DNA from: Selaginella moellendorffii
Lineage: Eukaryota > Streptophyta > Lycopodiopsida > Selaginellales > Selaginellaceae
Length of the DNA: 64,000 nt
Assembly: GCF_000143415.4 (NCBI RefSeq)
Contig: NW_003314285.1
Location: 1,740,966-1,804,965, forward strand
Direction of reading: 5' to 3'
Shown: positions 45,092 through 56,271 of the stretch, piece after piece
Position numbering within the stretch: position 1 is the stretch's first letter
How the letters are laid out: each line of letters begins with the position of its first letter
Notes under the pieces: generated by a model
The model's input: only the letters and a program-made list of their open reading frames with translations
Databases searched by the model: none
What the model was told of the DNA's origin: nothing
Made by a program: the position numbers and the translations under genes

Positions 45092-45864
45092 CTATAGGAG
45101 CATGGCGATGATCCAGCAAGCGCCAATGCTTGGAGCTAGCAGCGCGGGGAGAGATCCAGTAGCGGCGCTGGTCGGGGATGGAGCCGGGGCGTGGGATCCA
45201 GCGGCGGCGGCGCCTCTGGTGTGCGCGAACGGTCCAGAGTGGGAGCTTGGCGAGGACGGCGTGGGCGATGGAGCCTGCGGCGTGGATGGCGAGGATCGCG
45301 AGCCTGGCGAGGCGGGCGTGACCATGATGCCGAACTTCTGGCCCTGCTCGCAGTGGCCGGGGACTCCCGAGATGAACCAGTGGGGACCCGGGCGAGAGAT
45401 GCGGATGAGCGTCTTGCCGTCGCTGTGATGGTTGATCGGGTTGGTCTTGATGCAGTTCATGAAATCCGCCCTGTTCACCTCAAGAACGCTGTCGCCTTGC
45501 TGCTGGTAGTTAAACACTGCCAAGAAAGATCACCCATCCACACAAGAAAGAGTGAGACACCGATCGATCGATCGGGCAAAGGCCGAAATATCGAAGAAAG
45601 AAAGGAAAGTTGCGAGGGGAAGAGAAAGATCGATCAAGAAACCGATGAGCCGGAAGGAAGACGAAAGATCGATTGCTACTTACAGAGAGTGTCGCCAGGA
45701 TGATAGTTGTGCTTGAGCGCCCAGGCCGAGTAGTTCACGGCGGCGGACGGGATCATCCATCCCGCCGATTCTCCCACAACGTACTCGGCCGACTCCACGG
45801 ATCGAAGCGTCGCCAATGCCGCCGCGAGCAGCAGAGGAAAGATCGCGAGCTTGAATGCCGCCAT
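45092..45864 (-). CDS. Early nodulin-like phytocyanin, GPI-anchored
   Basis: Exon 1 is 45864..45684 and exon 2 is 45516..45092, 201 residues. Signal peptide to about residue 25 (ends SVESA), then a phytocyanin domain: YVVGESAGWMIP, NYHPGDTLLFNYQQQGDSVLEV, DFMNCIKTNP and GPHWFISGVPGHCEQGQKFGI. The copper ligands of true phytocyanins are missing: Asp replaces the first His (GDSV) and Ser the Cys (FISG), so this is an ENODL type that should not bind copper. A Pro/Ser-rich arabinogalactan-like linker and a hydrophobic C-terminus (LLAPSIGACWIIAMLL) imply a GPI anchor at the outer plasma membrane. Role in cell-wall signalling is inferred from the family. Confidence 0.88.
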
Positions 45865-45950
45865 CGATCGATCGGAACAAAAGAAAGAATACCCTAGCTC
45901 GTGCTCGTTCTTGGAAAATATCAAGAACGCTAGACAGTTCCTCGAGGGAC

Positions 45951-45957
45951 TATATAG
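45951..45957 (-). promoter_or_regulatory. TATA box of phytocyanin gene
   Basis: CTATATA on the minus strand, 87 bp upstream of the chosen ATG (45864). It argues against using the in-frame ATG at 45960, which lies upstream of the box. Confidence 0.5.
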
Positions 45958-46243
45958 CAAGAAAACTTGGAACGAGGAACGACCCAGACCGTTGGATGGA
46001 CACGAAGCAACGACGCCACGTAGGACCGTATCGGGCCGTTGCCCCCAAATGGCGACACGTGTGACCTAGGTTTTTGTAAATTGGCGGCAAATGACGTGAC
46101 ACGAACGGCGGAGATTTGTGCCAGCTGGGCAACCCAATCCAGTTTAAAAAGATAAAGGTCGTTAAAATGGTACTTGTGTTCTTGTGGTCTTTATTTCCAA
46201 GAAAAAAAACAGAGGCTCGATCGAAAAAAAACGAAGAAAAGTT

Positions 46244-48119
46244 TCATACCAGCTTGAGCTTCTCGCACCAATACTGGAGTTGTTCCTTCACGCAGCTCGC
46301 TCCAGTGGATCCATAGGACTGGAAGCGTTTCACTGCGTTCTCCACGCCCAAGTATTCGTAGACATCGTCCTCAAACACCGGATTGATGCTCCGGAGCTCC
46401 TCCAGCGTGAGCTTGGAGAGCTCCACATCTTTGGAGATGGCCACCGCTACGGCCTTGCCGACGATATCATGCGAAGTTCGAAATGGTATCCCCTGGAAAA
46501 GATTTGAGATAGAAAAGTTGGAGGTGCCTGTGATGATGCAAGTGAAATGGAACGCTACCTTGTTCACCAAGTAGTCGGCCATGGTTGTGGCGTCCAAGTG
46601 TCCAGCCGAAAGAGACGCCGAGATTCTCTTCCTGTTGAACGTTACGTTCTGGGAAAACTCCGTTGTCACCTCCAAGACTGTGCCGATCGTCTCCACGCTA
46701 TCGAACAATGGTTCCTTGTCCTCCTGCACAAGTAAGGTGAGACCATCTTTCACAGAAAGAAGGAAAAACTTACCTGGAGGTCGCGATTGTAAGCTTGAGG
46801 GAGACCCTTGCAAAGCACCAGCACGGTCATGAGATCGCCAATAACTCTCGCAGATTTGCCTCGGACAAGCTCCATAGGATCTGGATTTTTCTTTTGAGGC
46901 ATGATGCTGCTTCCGGTTGAGACAGCATCACTCGGTATCAGGAAACCAAACTCTTCGGAGGCCCAAAGGACCCACTCCTCACCGATGCGTGAGAGATGGA
47001 CAGCGATTATAGAGTTCGCGGCGAGGAACTCAATGAGAAAATCCCGGTCCGATACTGCATCCACACTAGAAATGCAGAGTTTCAGCAAAGAAATAAACAA
47101 AGAGAAAAAAACTCTTTCACGTTACCTGTTACGAAGAGGAGCAGTGAATCCCAAAGCCTCAGCTGTCATAAATCGATCGATTGGAAGGCCAGTCCCAGCG
47201 AGAGCGCAGGATCCCAGAGGCGAAAAGTTGATTCGGCAGCGACAGTCCTTGAGACGGCCGGCATCTCGCTCCAACTAAACACACAAAGGCTTTGTTAGTG
47301 TGAGTGTTTAGAAGCGAAGATGTGAGACAAACTTACTTGTTCTACGTAAGCAAGCAAAAGGTGCTGTAGAAGAATCGGTTGAGCTCGTTGTAAGTGCGTA
47401 TAGCCTGGCACCACCAATCCCTCGTTATCAAGAGCAAGCTGGACAAGAGCAATCTGGAAGAACAAAAAAGAGTGAAAACACGATGGAAGGAAGAGAAAAA
47501 TCTACCTGGAGAGCTATGATCTTCTTCACGAGATTATCAATGGCGTTGCGGCACCAAAGCCTTACGTCCGTGGCAACTTGATCGTTGCGGCTCCTGGCAG
47601 TGTGGAGTTTCTTTGCCGGCTCTCCAATCAAATCCGTGAGAGCAGCCTCCACATTCATGTGGACGTCCTCTCGATCGGATCTCCAAGTGAAGTTGCCACT
47701 CTCGATCCTAGCCTCGATCTCAGCAATCCCTTTCAAGATCGCATCCCGATCCTCTTCCGACATGAGACCCTGGCGAATCAAATCATGCATGGAAAAAGCT
47801 TGAGAGTAAGAAGAAAAATGGAGAGAAGAGAACTTACTTGCTTGGCGAGCATCACAGCGTGCGCACAGCTCCCAGCGAGATCTTCCTTGTAGAGCTTCTT
47901 ATCGTAGGACACGGACTCGCTAAAGGATTCCACGGCATTGGTTGTGCGCTGCTGGAATCGTCCACCCCATAGCTTTACCTCGGCAGCCGCAGAAGAAGAA
48001 GAAGCCGAACCCATCGCCATCGCCATCGCCACAATGTGGACGCTCCTCCGCTTCCTCCTCCGCCCCGCGATCCAGGAGAGATCGGCGATGGCGCCCAGTG
48101 ATGGACTGGCGCACTGCAT
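46244..48119 (-). CDS. ASL: Argininosuccinate lyase, plastid
   Basis: Seven minus-strand exons: 48119..47838, 47769..47506, 47453..47337, 47274..47126, 47065..46774, 46723..46559 and 46492..46244; 505 residues. The fumarase/ASL signature [11 protein letters not shown] is at 323-333. Other conserved pieces are [34 protein letters not shown] and [11 protein letters not shown]. It splits argininosuccinate to arginine and fumarate, the last step of arginine synthesis. The first ~35 residues (from ATG 48119, with [14 protein letters not shown]) look like a plastid transit peptide; a later start at the MAMAMGS cluster is possible but leaves little transit sequence. Start codons of this and the divergent gene are 59 bp apart. 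Confidence 0.92.
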
Positions 48120-48178
48120 GTTTGATTTTAGGGCTCTTATTTTCCCCTTTCTCCTTCCCAGAGATTTAGGGTTTATGG

Positions 48179-48595
48179 ATGTTTGCGAGGGCAGCCAAGC
48201 TCGCGAGGGAGAAGGCGCGGCACCCGCATTGCCCTCCTGACCAGGCCAAGGCGTGGGCGCTGGCACTGGTGGAATTCCTGGGCGATTTCAAGGGCCACAC
48301 GGTGGATGATCTGTGGGCGCGCGCCGAGGAGCGGGGCATCCGGAGCCGATCACACATGAGGCAGCTGCTCTACTGGATGCGGCAGGAGAGATTGGTGAGC
48401 GTGGAGGCGCCGGTGGCCGGATCGCGCGTGAGGTACTTTAGGCTGCTGCGGGATCCGGAGAGGGCGGAGAGAGAGCTGGAGGTGATCCGGCGGAGGGATA
48501 CCGAGTTTCTGTCCATGAGCAGGCAAGAGCAGGCACAGAAGGAGTATGACGAGCGCGAGCCTCTTCGCCGGCGGCTCACGTACTGGGATCTTTGA
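48179..48595 (+). CDS. Unrecognised 138-residue basic protein, possible winged-helix fold
   Basis: Single exon, 138 residues, highly charged. I do not recognise the family. Residues 25-85 ([58 protein letters not shown]) alternate helices ending in a beta hairpin, which suggests a winged helix-turn-helix. The C-terminal third is a charged helix ending [10 protein letters not shown]. The N-terminus [15 protein letters not shown] is basic and could be a mitochondrial presequence. An out-of-frame ATG at 48175 (21 codons, ending 48240) overlaps the start. Its 3' end has been copied downstream in tandem (48559-48833). A mitochondrial ribosome or nucleic-acid-binding role is possible but unsupported. 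Confidence 0.65.
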   Translation: MFARAAKLAREKARHPHCPPDQAKAWALALVEFLGDFKGHTVDDLWARAEERGIRSRSHMRQLLYWMRQERLVSVEAPVAGSRVRYFRLLRDPERAERELEVIRRRDTEFLSMSRQEQAQKEYDEREPLRRRLTYWDL

Positions 48596-48833
48596 AGCAA
48601 TCTAGTGTTCTTGGTTCGCTAAGATCAAACATCTCCAAGTTCCGGAATGGATCCAGCCTCTTCGCCGGCGGATCACGTAGTGTTCTTGCTCGAGTTTCTA
48701 GTTCGCTAAGATCAAACATCTCCAAATTCCGGAATGGATCCAGCCTCTTCTATCTGTGAAGCGATCTAGTGTCTTGCTCGAGTTTCTAGTCGGCTAAGAT
48801 CAAACATTTCCAAGTTCCGGTATGGATCCAGCT
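48559..48833. repeat. Three tandem copies of a 87-97 bp unit made from a gene 3' end
   Basis: Unit A (48559-48655) begins inside the last codons of the upstream gene (GCCTCTTCGCCGGCGG), crosses its stop codon, and ends TTCCGGAATGGATCCA. Unit B (48656-48742) repeats the same start and end. Unit C (48743-48833) is the most diverged. All share CTAAGATCAAACAT-TCCAA. Confidence 0.85.
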
Positions 48834-48839
48834 AGAACA

Positions 48840-50043
48840 CAATCATAAAAAAGATTTGGTGGAGATAGTAAGCCCCGTTCTGTTGTACACGCGTGTGTAA
48901 GCGCATTACTGGGACTATAGCCAGCTAACCCGGCCATGGCGAGACACCACAGTGGCCTCAACCGGGCTTCTCCTCTTTCGAGGTGGCACTCTCTGCCATT
49001 TGGTGTCACAAAGCACCAAGCTCGGGGACTTTCACTCAGCCCTAATGGACCGAAGCGCTCCTTTCTCCACCAAACACAAGTCCTCCCTCAAGGACTTTAT
49101 ATATTCGAGGTTTTACTTTCTCTTGGGCTTATGGGATAGGGCTCTTATACCCTAAACCCTAACCCTAAAACCCTAAACCCTAATCTATAACACTGACAAC
49201 TTGGATTGATAGTTTGTGCCAGGAGAGACACACACACACACACACGCGCATTTGGTAGTAGAGTACTAAATTCGCTTCTTCCAATGTTGAATCCACTCAC
49301 CTTTTTTTTGGTTTTTTCTTTTTTTTTGCTCTTTCGCGCACAGCACTTTGCTTGCTCGCACGAGTCCCCCCGACGATCGATCGCTGGGACGCAAGGCAAA
49401 AAAAATAAGGCACAGAAAAGAGCCCCCCTTTATTCCAAAGCTCCCAAGACATGGGCTCGCGCTTTAGTACTTAAGTACCGCCGCTTAAACTCGTGCTTAG
49501 CGGGCAACTCGACGGCCGCGATTCGCCGCCAGCGGCCGGCCCCAGCCGTCCGATCCATCCTCAACGGTTGGGATTGGACAAAAGCGCGAGCGCGATTTAC
49601 ATGAGGCCCCCCGCCACGTGCGCCGCATGCTCGGCCCTCCTCGCCAACCGGCAGTGCCGGTCTCTTTACCGGTACGGAAGGCCAGTGACCGGTTCCAGCC
49701 GGTAATCCCCGTGACAATATTTCTGGCTTGTTTTGTTGCCCTATTTTACACACAAGAGGGAAAAAAGGAATTTTTTTTTCTCTCTCGCGCTTTTGTTTGT
49801 CGTGTGAGTCGGAGCTCAAGAGCTCGTCAGCTTCGTGTTTCCAGGGCTATACGCGATTCTCCGAAATATAGATAATAGATATCTCGAGTGTGTGTGCTTG
49901 TGTGCGTGTGTGTGTGGTTCTTCCACTGGAGGAAGGATTCTCTCTCTCTCTCTCTCTCGCATTTTACCAAGCGGGATTGATTGGGCGATTGGATTAGCTT
50001 GCATCTCGCTCGCGTGAATCCATCGGTTTCGATTCGAGAGAAA
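48840..50043. other. Intergenic region upstream of MYB gene
   Basis: No supported gene. Holds an interstitial telomere-like tract (49149-49183), a CA microsatellite near 49227-49244 and a CT repeat (49938-49959) in the probable MYB 5' leader. Confidence 0.5.
49149..49183. repeat. Interstitial telomere-like repeat
   Basis: Five near-exact CCCTAAA/CCCTAA units in a row, the complement of plant-type telomere repeat TTTAGGG. Confidence 0.8.
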
Positions 50044-52607
50044 ATGGGAAGAGCGCCGTGTTGCGAGAAGGATAGTGTCAAGAGGGGGCCGTGGACGCCC
50101 GAGGAGGACGCCAAGCTGCTCGCCTGCATTGCGCAGCACGGCACTGGAAGCTGGAGGACACTCCCCAAGAAAGCTGGTTTGTGTTTTTGCCAGATTCTCT
50201 CTCGATCACTCCAAATTTCTCTCCATTCTCTGCTTCTTCTTCTTCTTCTTCTTTCTCTAGCTCGATCGTTCAAGCTCGGGTCTAAATTTTTCCGCGGCTA
50301 CTCTAATTCGTGTGAGGATTTCTCTCTCTCTCTCGCAGGGCTCCAGAGATGCGGCAAGAGCTGCCGGCTGCGCTGGACGAATTACCTCCGCCCCGATCTC
50401 AAGCACGGCCGATTCACCGATCACGAGGAGCAATTGATCGTCAAGCTCCACGCCGCTCTGGGCAGCAGGTAAATGATCCTCTCCTCTCCTCCTCATCCTT
50501 TCTCGAAAGTTTCCATCGTTTTCCTTGTTTCCTTCGATTTCCATAGCGATCGAGCGATCGATGGTACTCCTTTCCTTTCGTTTGTCTGTCTGGCAACCGC
50601 ATTGAGAGTGGATCACTTCCTCTCTCGCGAGCTCGCGAATAATTTCGCGGCGCACAGTCCCCAGTCCACCCCAGTCCACGCATGCTGACGTCATCGGCTA
50701 ACGCAATTAGCCAGGATTAGCGAGCGTGATTATTCTCCCCGGTTTTTAGTCCACTGCCCCAGTCTGGAGTGTTTTGACCAGCCTGTTTTGCGGAGCCTTG
50801 ACCGCTCTGACCGTGTTTTTCCTCTGGGCGATCAACTAACCATGTCTTTCTGCCTGTCTTTACCTTTGGTTTAGTCGGTTAGAAAGAGCTTTGTGCGTGC
50901 TGGCCTGGCCAGTCAGCAAAAGTCAAGTCAAGTCAGCGTATGGTCAGAGCGGGAGGGAAGACTGTACCGTCGCCCACGCATGATGAGATGCGTACTCTAC
51001 GCGTACTTGAGAGTACTCTCGCCATTGTTCTCTTTCTTCTTTCATTGTTTGTCTAAAGCTATGGTAGTGTTCTTGGAGTTCTTCCATTCCAGTTGGGCAT
51101 TTCCATTTGGTCTTGATCGATCGATCCATGGGTCGATTTGATTAATCCATCGCTCGCCCAGTCCAGGAGTGATTGATTCTCGATCTCTTTCTCTCGTGCT
51201 GGAGCGGAGGCAGTGGAGTAGCAAAACGTTTTTTCTTGTCATTCCTGCCTCGTTTCCCTGTCGTGATTCGTCGTCGCTTGCGTGCTGCGATTCTACGTGA
51301 TCTCGGCTGCAAAGCGCGGGCTCATGTGGAGCATATGGAACAAAGAAATGGATTTTCTTCTTTGTTTCCTTTTGGTCTCATCCCTTGCGCTCGCTTTTCT
51401 CCCGTGTGCCTGTTTGTTTGCGTGCGCGAGCGTGCGTGAATTCATGAATGAGTGACACCACACTCGCGAGATCTCGCTCTCTCGCGACAGAGCTTCCATT
51501 TAATGCCGAGAGATCGAGGCCGCGAGGAATCCATGGATCATATCTCTAACACACGGCGACGTGTCTCTCCTTCTATCCAGATGGTCGCTCATCGCGGCCC
51601 AGCTCCCGGGAAGAACAGACAACGACGTCAAGAACTACTGGAACACGCGGCTCAAGAAGAAGCTGTGCGAGATGGGCATCGATCCAATCACCCACAAGCC
51701 AATCTCGCAGCTCCTCGCCGATCTCGCGGGCAGCATCGCCATCCCCAAAGGCGGCCAGATCGCCGAGGCCGCGCTGGGCTGCTTCAAGGACGACATGCTC
51801 AACGTCCTCATGAGAAAGAGGCCTGACTGGCAGCAGTTAGATCAAACCTCCACTCCATCTCCATCTCCATCTCTCTCCAATCCCCTCCTCCGTCCCACCA
51901 CTGTCCAAGGATCCCGCCAGAGCTGGCCGGGACCTTCCTCCAAGTCGATCAATCCAATCGACCCAGTCGTCCACAAAATCAAGCAGGGGCTCTCCACCGC
52001 TGTCCAGTCCAAGCTCCCACTACCACCATCCTCGTCTCCTCTGGATCACCACCACCACCACCACCCCCACGATCGAGCTCACGAGAACTCCTCCATGGCT
52101 CCCGACGTGCTGCTCATGCGAGGTGGCGGGCCTGGAATGTGTGCCTTCACGTCCAGCCCGGCTCCCTTCTCGGCCAGCGACGTCCAGCTCTCGTCCTTCT
52201 TCGACACCAGCACCAGCTCCGGCGGCTCCATGAAAACTTCGAGCTTTGCGGCCGGAGCTTTCAAGCCGGCTCCTCCGGGGAGCTGGAACGAGGACGGAAG
52301 CATGCTCGTCTCGGCCACACCGAGCACGTCTCTGGGGCTTCACGTCGCTGGACTGGCTTCATCTCAGCAGCAAGACTTCTTCCAGCACCAGCAGCAGCAG
52401 CAAATGGTGGTGACGGTGAAAGAGTCGAGCCCGGCTAGTCACGTCCAGAGGCCCGAGTCTGGCGAAGCCCAAGTTCCGTGGAGCCCGAGTGGAAGCGGGA
52501 GCAGCTGTAGCAGCACCACTCTGGCCGACGTCTCCGTCCTCGAGGGAGTGTTGAGCTCGGACGTTCCGCTATGGGATTTCTCCGAGTTGAGTTCTATCAT
52601 CTCTTGA
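50044..52607 (+). CDS. R2R3-MYB transcription factor, MYB80/MYB35-like
   Basis: Three exons, 50044..50176, 50339..50468 and 51581..52607, 429 residues, with introns at the canonical R2R3 positions. R2 begins [22 protein letters not shown] and R3 has [46 protein letters not shown]. The stretch after R3 ([31 protein letters not shown]) is characteristic of the MYB80/MYB35 clade, which controls tapetum and pollen-wall genes in seed plants; in a lycophyte a role in sporangium and spore wall is plausible. The C-terminal half is Ser/Pro/His-rich. Intron 2 is 1.1 kb, far longer than most introns in this window. Confidence 0.9.
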
Positions 52608-52877
52608 GCCTCGAACTCGGCGGGACGAACTTAGCTTCCTTGGTAGTTTTCTGTCATCATTTTTTTACTTCTTCTGCAAGGTAAAACTCGACGTTGCTTA
52701 CGATTCTTATCAGCAGCAGCAGCAGCATTTAGCTTTCAAGTTTTAGGATGCATCGATCGGTTTCGAGTCGAGCAGCCGTGGGTGTGTCCCGGATGATGGT
52801 ATACGCTCACTCGGTTGCTGCTCAACTATGTGTCTTTGTTGCCCAAATAATCTGGAATTCGTTTCCCAAAAGTTTGG

Positions 52878-54922
52878 TCATGAGTAAGGAGAAGCTGGCA
52901 AAGGCTGTCCAGAGATGAACTTCTGGAACAAGAGTAAGGCCCTGGCTGGCTGTGCGAGTGGAACCATATGGGCAGCACCGCGGACCGTAGCAAACGTGAG
53001 GTTTCCAAACGACTCTGCCCATCCTCCAACCTGAGAAAAGAATGCATGTTTGATCATCGCAAGCTCGAATAGTTCTATCGTTCTCATACCTGTGTGCGCA
53101 AAAACCAAGCTTTGTAAGACGCAGTTGTGCGTAGCTTGAGCTCCTGCGCAAGGCTATTGACGTTAACTCGTGTGCCAAGAAACGGAACCACGGCGTCCTC
53201 ATCACCGCTGATACGATGGAAAATGTAACAAGCTTGTGAATCTGGCAACCGTAGTGTCTTACCTGAAAACCCAAACTCGAAGACCATTCTTGAGAAGATC
53301 TCGAAGAACTGGCACGATGTCTAGTCTCATGTCGTTTATGTCGTATTGAACAGGCCTGCCCAAAACATCAAAATCGCTCGACACCACGGAACTTTGCATT
53401 ACTTACCCGTCACAGTTCGTCCAAGGATACGGAAGCCCGGTCGTGTTTGCGTGAAGAGCCTTTTGAACCTCGGGCAAGTTGAAGTAGTAGTATCGCTCGT
53501 AGGACATACACACGTCGACTCCAATGCTCCGGTGGCCCATCTAGAAACGAGAGAGTCAAGAAAAAAAGCCAACATCTCCAAAGTGATCACCAAAGCTTAC
53601 TCGCTTCTTTAGTCGAAACTCTTGCTCCACAATGGAAGGGACGCACACGTCCAGGATTATGTCGTACGGGTTGACGTGATCTCCCATCTCTAGTGCCGAG
53701 TTGGATATGAACTGGTTGCATTCGGCGGAGACGTTGTTATTCCCAGAGCCGTGATCGTAATCACTCCAGTAGCAGCTTCTTCCAAGGCCCTCGTACGTCT
53801 TGTCCGAGATGAGGCCATGGGACCACAGGAAATCATAAGTGGAGGCTGTGTCGATTGCTAGATTCAAAGCTGGGTTGCCGATCTGGAGGAAAGAATCCAC
53901 GTATTGCCATGGAAGAAGAGAAACCATAAAATAGTCGCAAACTTACTGCGACTCCTTTAACGTTGAAAACTGAGTGTCCAGCAGCTTTATTGTAATCGAG
54001 CAATGCAGCGGCCAGCTGGGGTACATAATGCCCTGTAGAAACGTACATGAACATACATCTTGAAGATCATGATTCTCAAAAGAAAAAGGAATAAAACGAT
54101 AAAAACAGGCACGAACCTGCATAGCTTTCTCCAGTGATGTAGAATTCCCGGCTTTTATACTCCGGGAATGCGTCAAACCAGCGAAGCATGAAGGTAACCG
54201 AGTCTTTAGCTGCAAGTTTGGAGACGAGTAAAGCTCTAGAACTTTGACAATGAGAGAGCGTATCTCTATGAGACTCACCTGTTTTTGCGTCGTTGTAGAT
54301 GCTATAATCTTCGCTCCTGTTTGAGTATGACCAGCCGACACCAGCGGGTGATTCCAGGAACAAGATGTTCGCAGCTAGAGAACAAGGAGTAAAAGTCCGA
54401 GCTACGAGAAAAAAAAATAGAGAGGTCTGAGAAGAGATGATGATACCTTTGTTCCAGGAATTGGAGTTTTTAACAAGGCCTCTCCCTGTTCCATTCGGAT
54501 AAAACGGGCCAAGCTCGGTGAACGCGCCGCCGCCGATAGAGGAGCATCCCGGTCCTGCAAGATGATATCAAACAAGAAAAACAAAAACACAGAGAGCGAG
54601 AGAGAGAGAGTGAGAGAGAGCTTTGTTCCATATTTTTTCTCTCCCTACTCGGAAGAAAGAAGCCGTTACCTCCATTGAGCCACAATGCCAGAGGCCTGGA
54701 GCTCGCGTGGCTGTGAGCCTCCACGAAGTAGTAAAACAGTGCTCGCCCTGCATGACTGTCCACAGTCACATAGCCCGCGTATTGCTTGAATGGAACAGCC
54801 GGCTGTCCTGGAAGATTGGTCACCAAATCGTGCTCAGGGGCTCCAAGCGCTCCTTTGCCTTGAATTCCAAGCAGCAGCAGCAACGCGACGATCAGCAGCA
54901 GCTTGGTTCGGACAGAATCCAT
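52878..54922 (-). CDS. Serine carboxypeptidase-like protein
   Basis: Ten minus-strand exons: 54922..54670, 54554..54447, 54374..54279, 54209..54117, 54032..53947, 53882..53601, 53540..53407, 53355..53263, 53207..53090, 53030..52878; 471 residues. A signal peptide (to about 34) is followed by the S10 peptidase fold. The catalytic triad is complete: Ser181 in GESYAG, Asp386 in SGDEDAVVP and His442 in GAAHMVP. The oxyanion region NGGPGCSS and the [10 protein letters not shown] loop are conserved. Likely secreted or vacuolar. Sequence resembles the SCPL class that includes peptidases; an acyltransferase role (SCPL-AT) is less likely but not excluded. The first exon boundary splits the GG-PGCSS motif. 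Confidence 0.88.
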
Positions 54923-56236
54923 TCCAAAACAGCGCTGGAACAAAAGCAAACAAGTTAGTGAGATGAGAGCGCTGCTAAGTTACATGAATGCGAATCCTGG
55001 CTACAGCATCACACGAACTAATCCAAGGCAGACCTTCAAGATTGCGCATCGTCTCCACATGCTCAACTTTAAGACCAGCCACGGGATGAATGAATGGAAG
55101 AAATCTTGCGTCTTTCTTTCTCGCTCTTCCAATCTCTAGAGTGCAAGGTTTTGCGAGAAGACAGCAACAGCCAGTGAGCAGCAGCAAACATAAAAACATT
55201 GACAACTCACGGAGAAAGTGACACAGACAGCCAAAGTGTGCGCCAAGAAAAAGAAAGAAAACAACAAAGAAAGGAAGTTCTTTCAAGTCAACCTGTGATT
55301 GGTTCACCTGTGTACTATGAGGCCCTTGATGAGCGCCGGACAGGAACCACAGTAGACCCTCATTCTCTGCGAAATGGTACTGGAAAAACGTTCATGCTTT
55401 CCCTGTCACCGCTAAGTTAGAACATAAACAAACACGACCTCTGATCAGAGAGACAAAACCTTTAGCGACAAAGCCAAGCTCTGATGATTAGCTCGACTGG
55501 CTCGTACTCGCCTCAAACAATCCAATCAATCAGTCAAGCATGAAGTATAATGAGAGCCTCGAACTCTTCTAAATCCAGCCTGAAGCTTGCGTCTTCCCTG
55601 TCTAGAGTTTAGAACAGGCACAAGGAAGCAGAGAAAAGAGGCCTTGAAACTCGCACGGCTAGAGTACCGTCAAAAGCCCAACAAGCATCGAGGCAAGGAG
55701 AAGGAAGGCCAAGGAAAAAGAAGGAAGCAAATCCAACGAGCACCGAATTACACGCTAAACAAACAGAGCTTTCGCCCTCGCACCAAACAAGAAAACGGCT
55801 CTGATAGACTTGAAGTTGGAGCCTTTCACGCAGCAAGGACCAGGCGAAGGATAGATAGAGAAGTTTTATATTCCATTCTAATTGTCGGTGCTTTCGGCTC
55901 ACATTATTGCTAGAGCCAAAGCAAACCAGAGGAAGAATAGGAAAAACGATTGATCAATCCCGAGGCAAGCGAGAAAAGAAAAAAATGAAAAAAAAGAAAT
56001 TCTAAAGCCCGCTAAGAGAAATGGAAGAAAAATGCTTACACTCTTTGTGTCGAACTATTTGCTGTCGCTGTAGATCATCTTCCTGAGAACTATAAAGACA
56101 GGATCACTTTTGATACGCTTCAAGGAAATGAATTGCCTGTTCTCTTTTAAGGCAAAAAAAAAAAAAAAAGTACCGTCAATGCAATGCTGATTTGATCATC
56201 AGGTCTGCAACAATCTGGCAAATTCCCAGTATTACC
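54923..56236. other. Intergenic region
   Basis: 1.3 kb with no convincing gene. A poly-A run is at 56154-56169. Confidence 0.5.
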
Positions 56237-56271
56237 TTAGAACCCTAGCATTATCTATGCTAGGGTTCTAA
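56237..56271. repeat. Perfect 15-bp inverted repeat abutting a start codon
   Basis: TTAGAACCCTAGCAT, a 5-nt loop TATCT, then the exact reverse complement. It ends at the base just before the ATG of the phosphatase gene (56272). Confidence 0.9.

Noticed and set aside
45865-45960. Upstream in-frame start for the phytocyanin
   Set aside because: It lies above the TATA box and would bury the signal peptide inside the protein.
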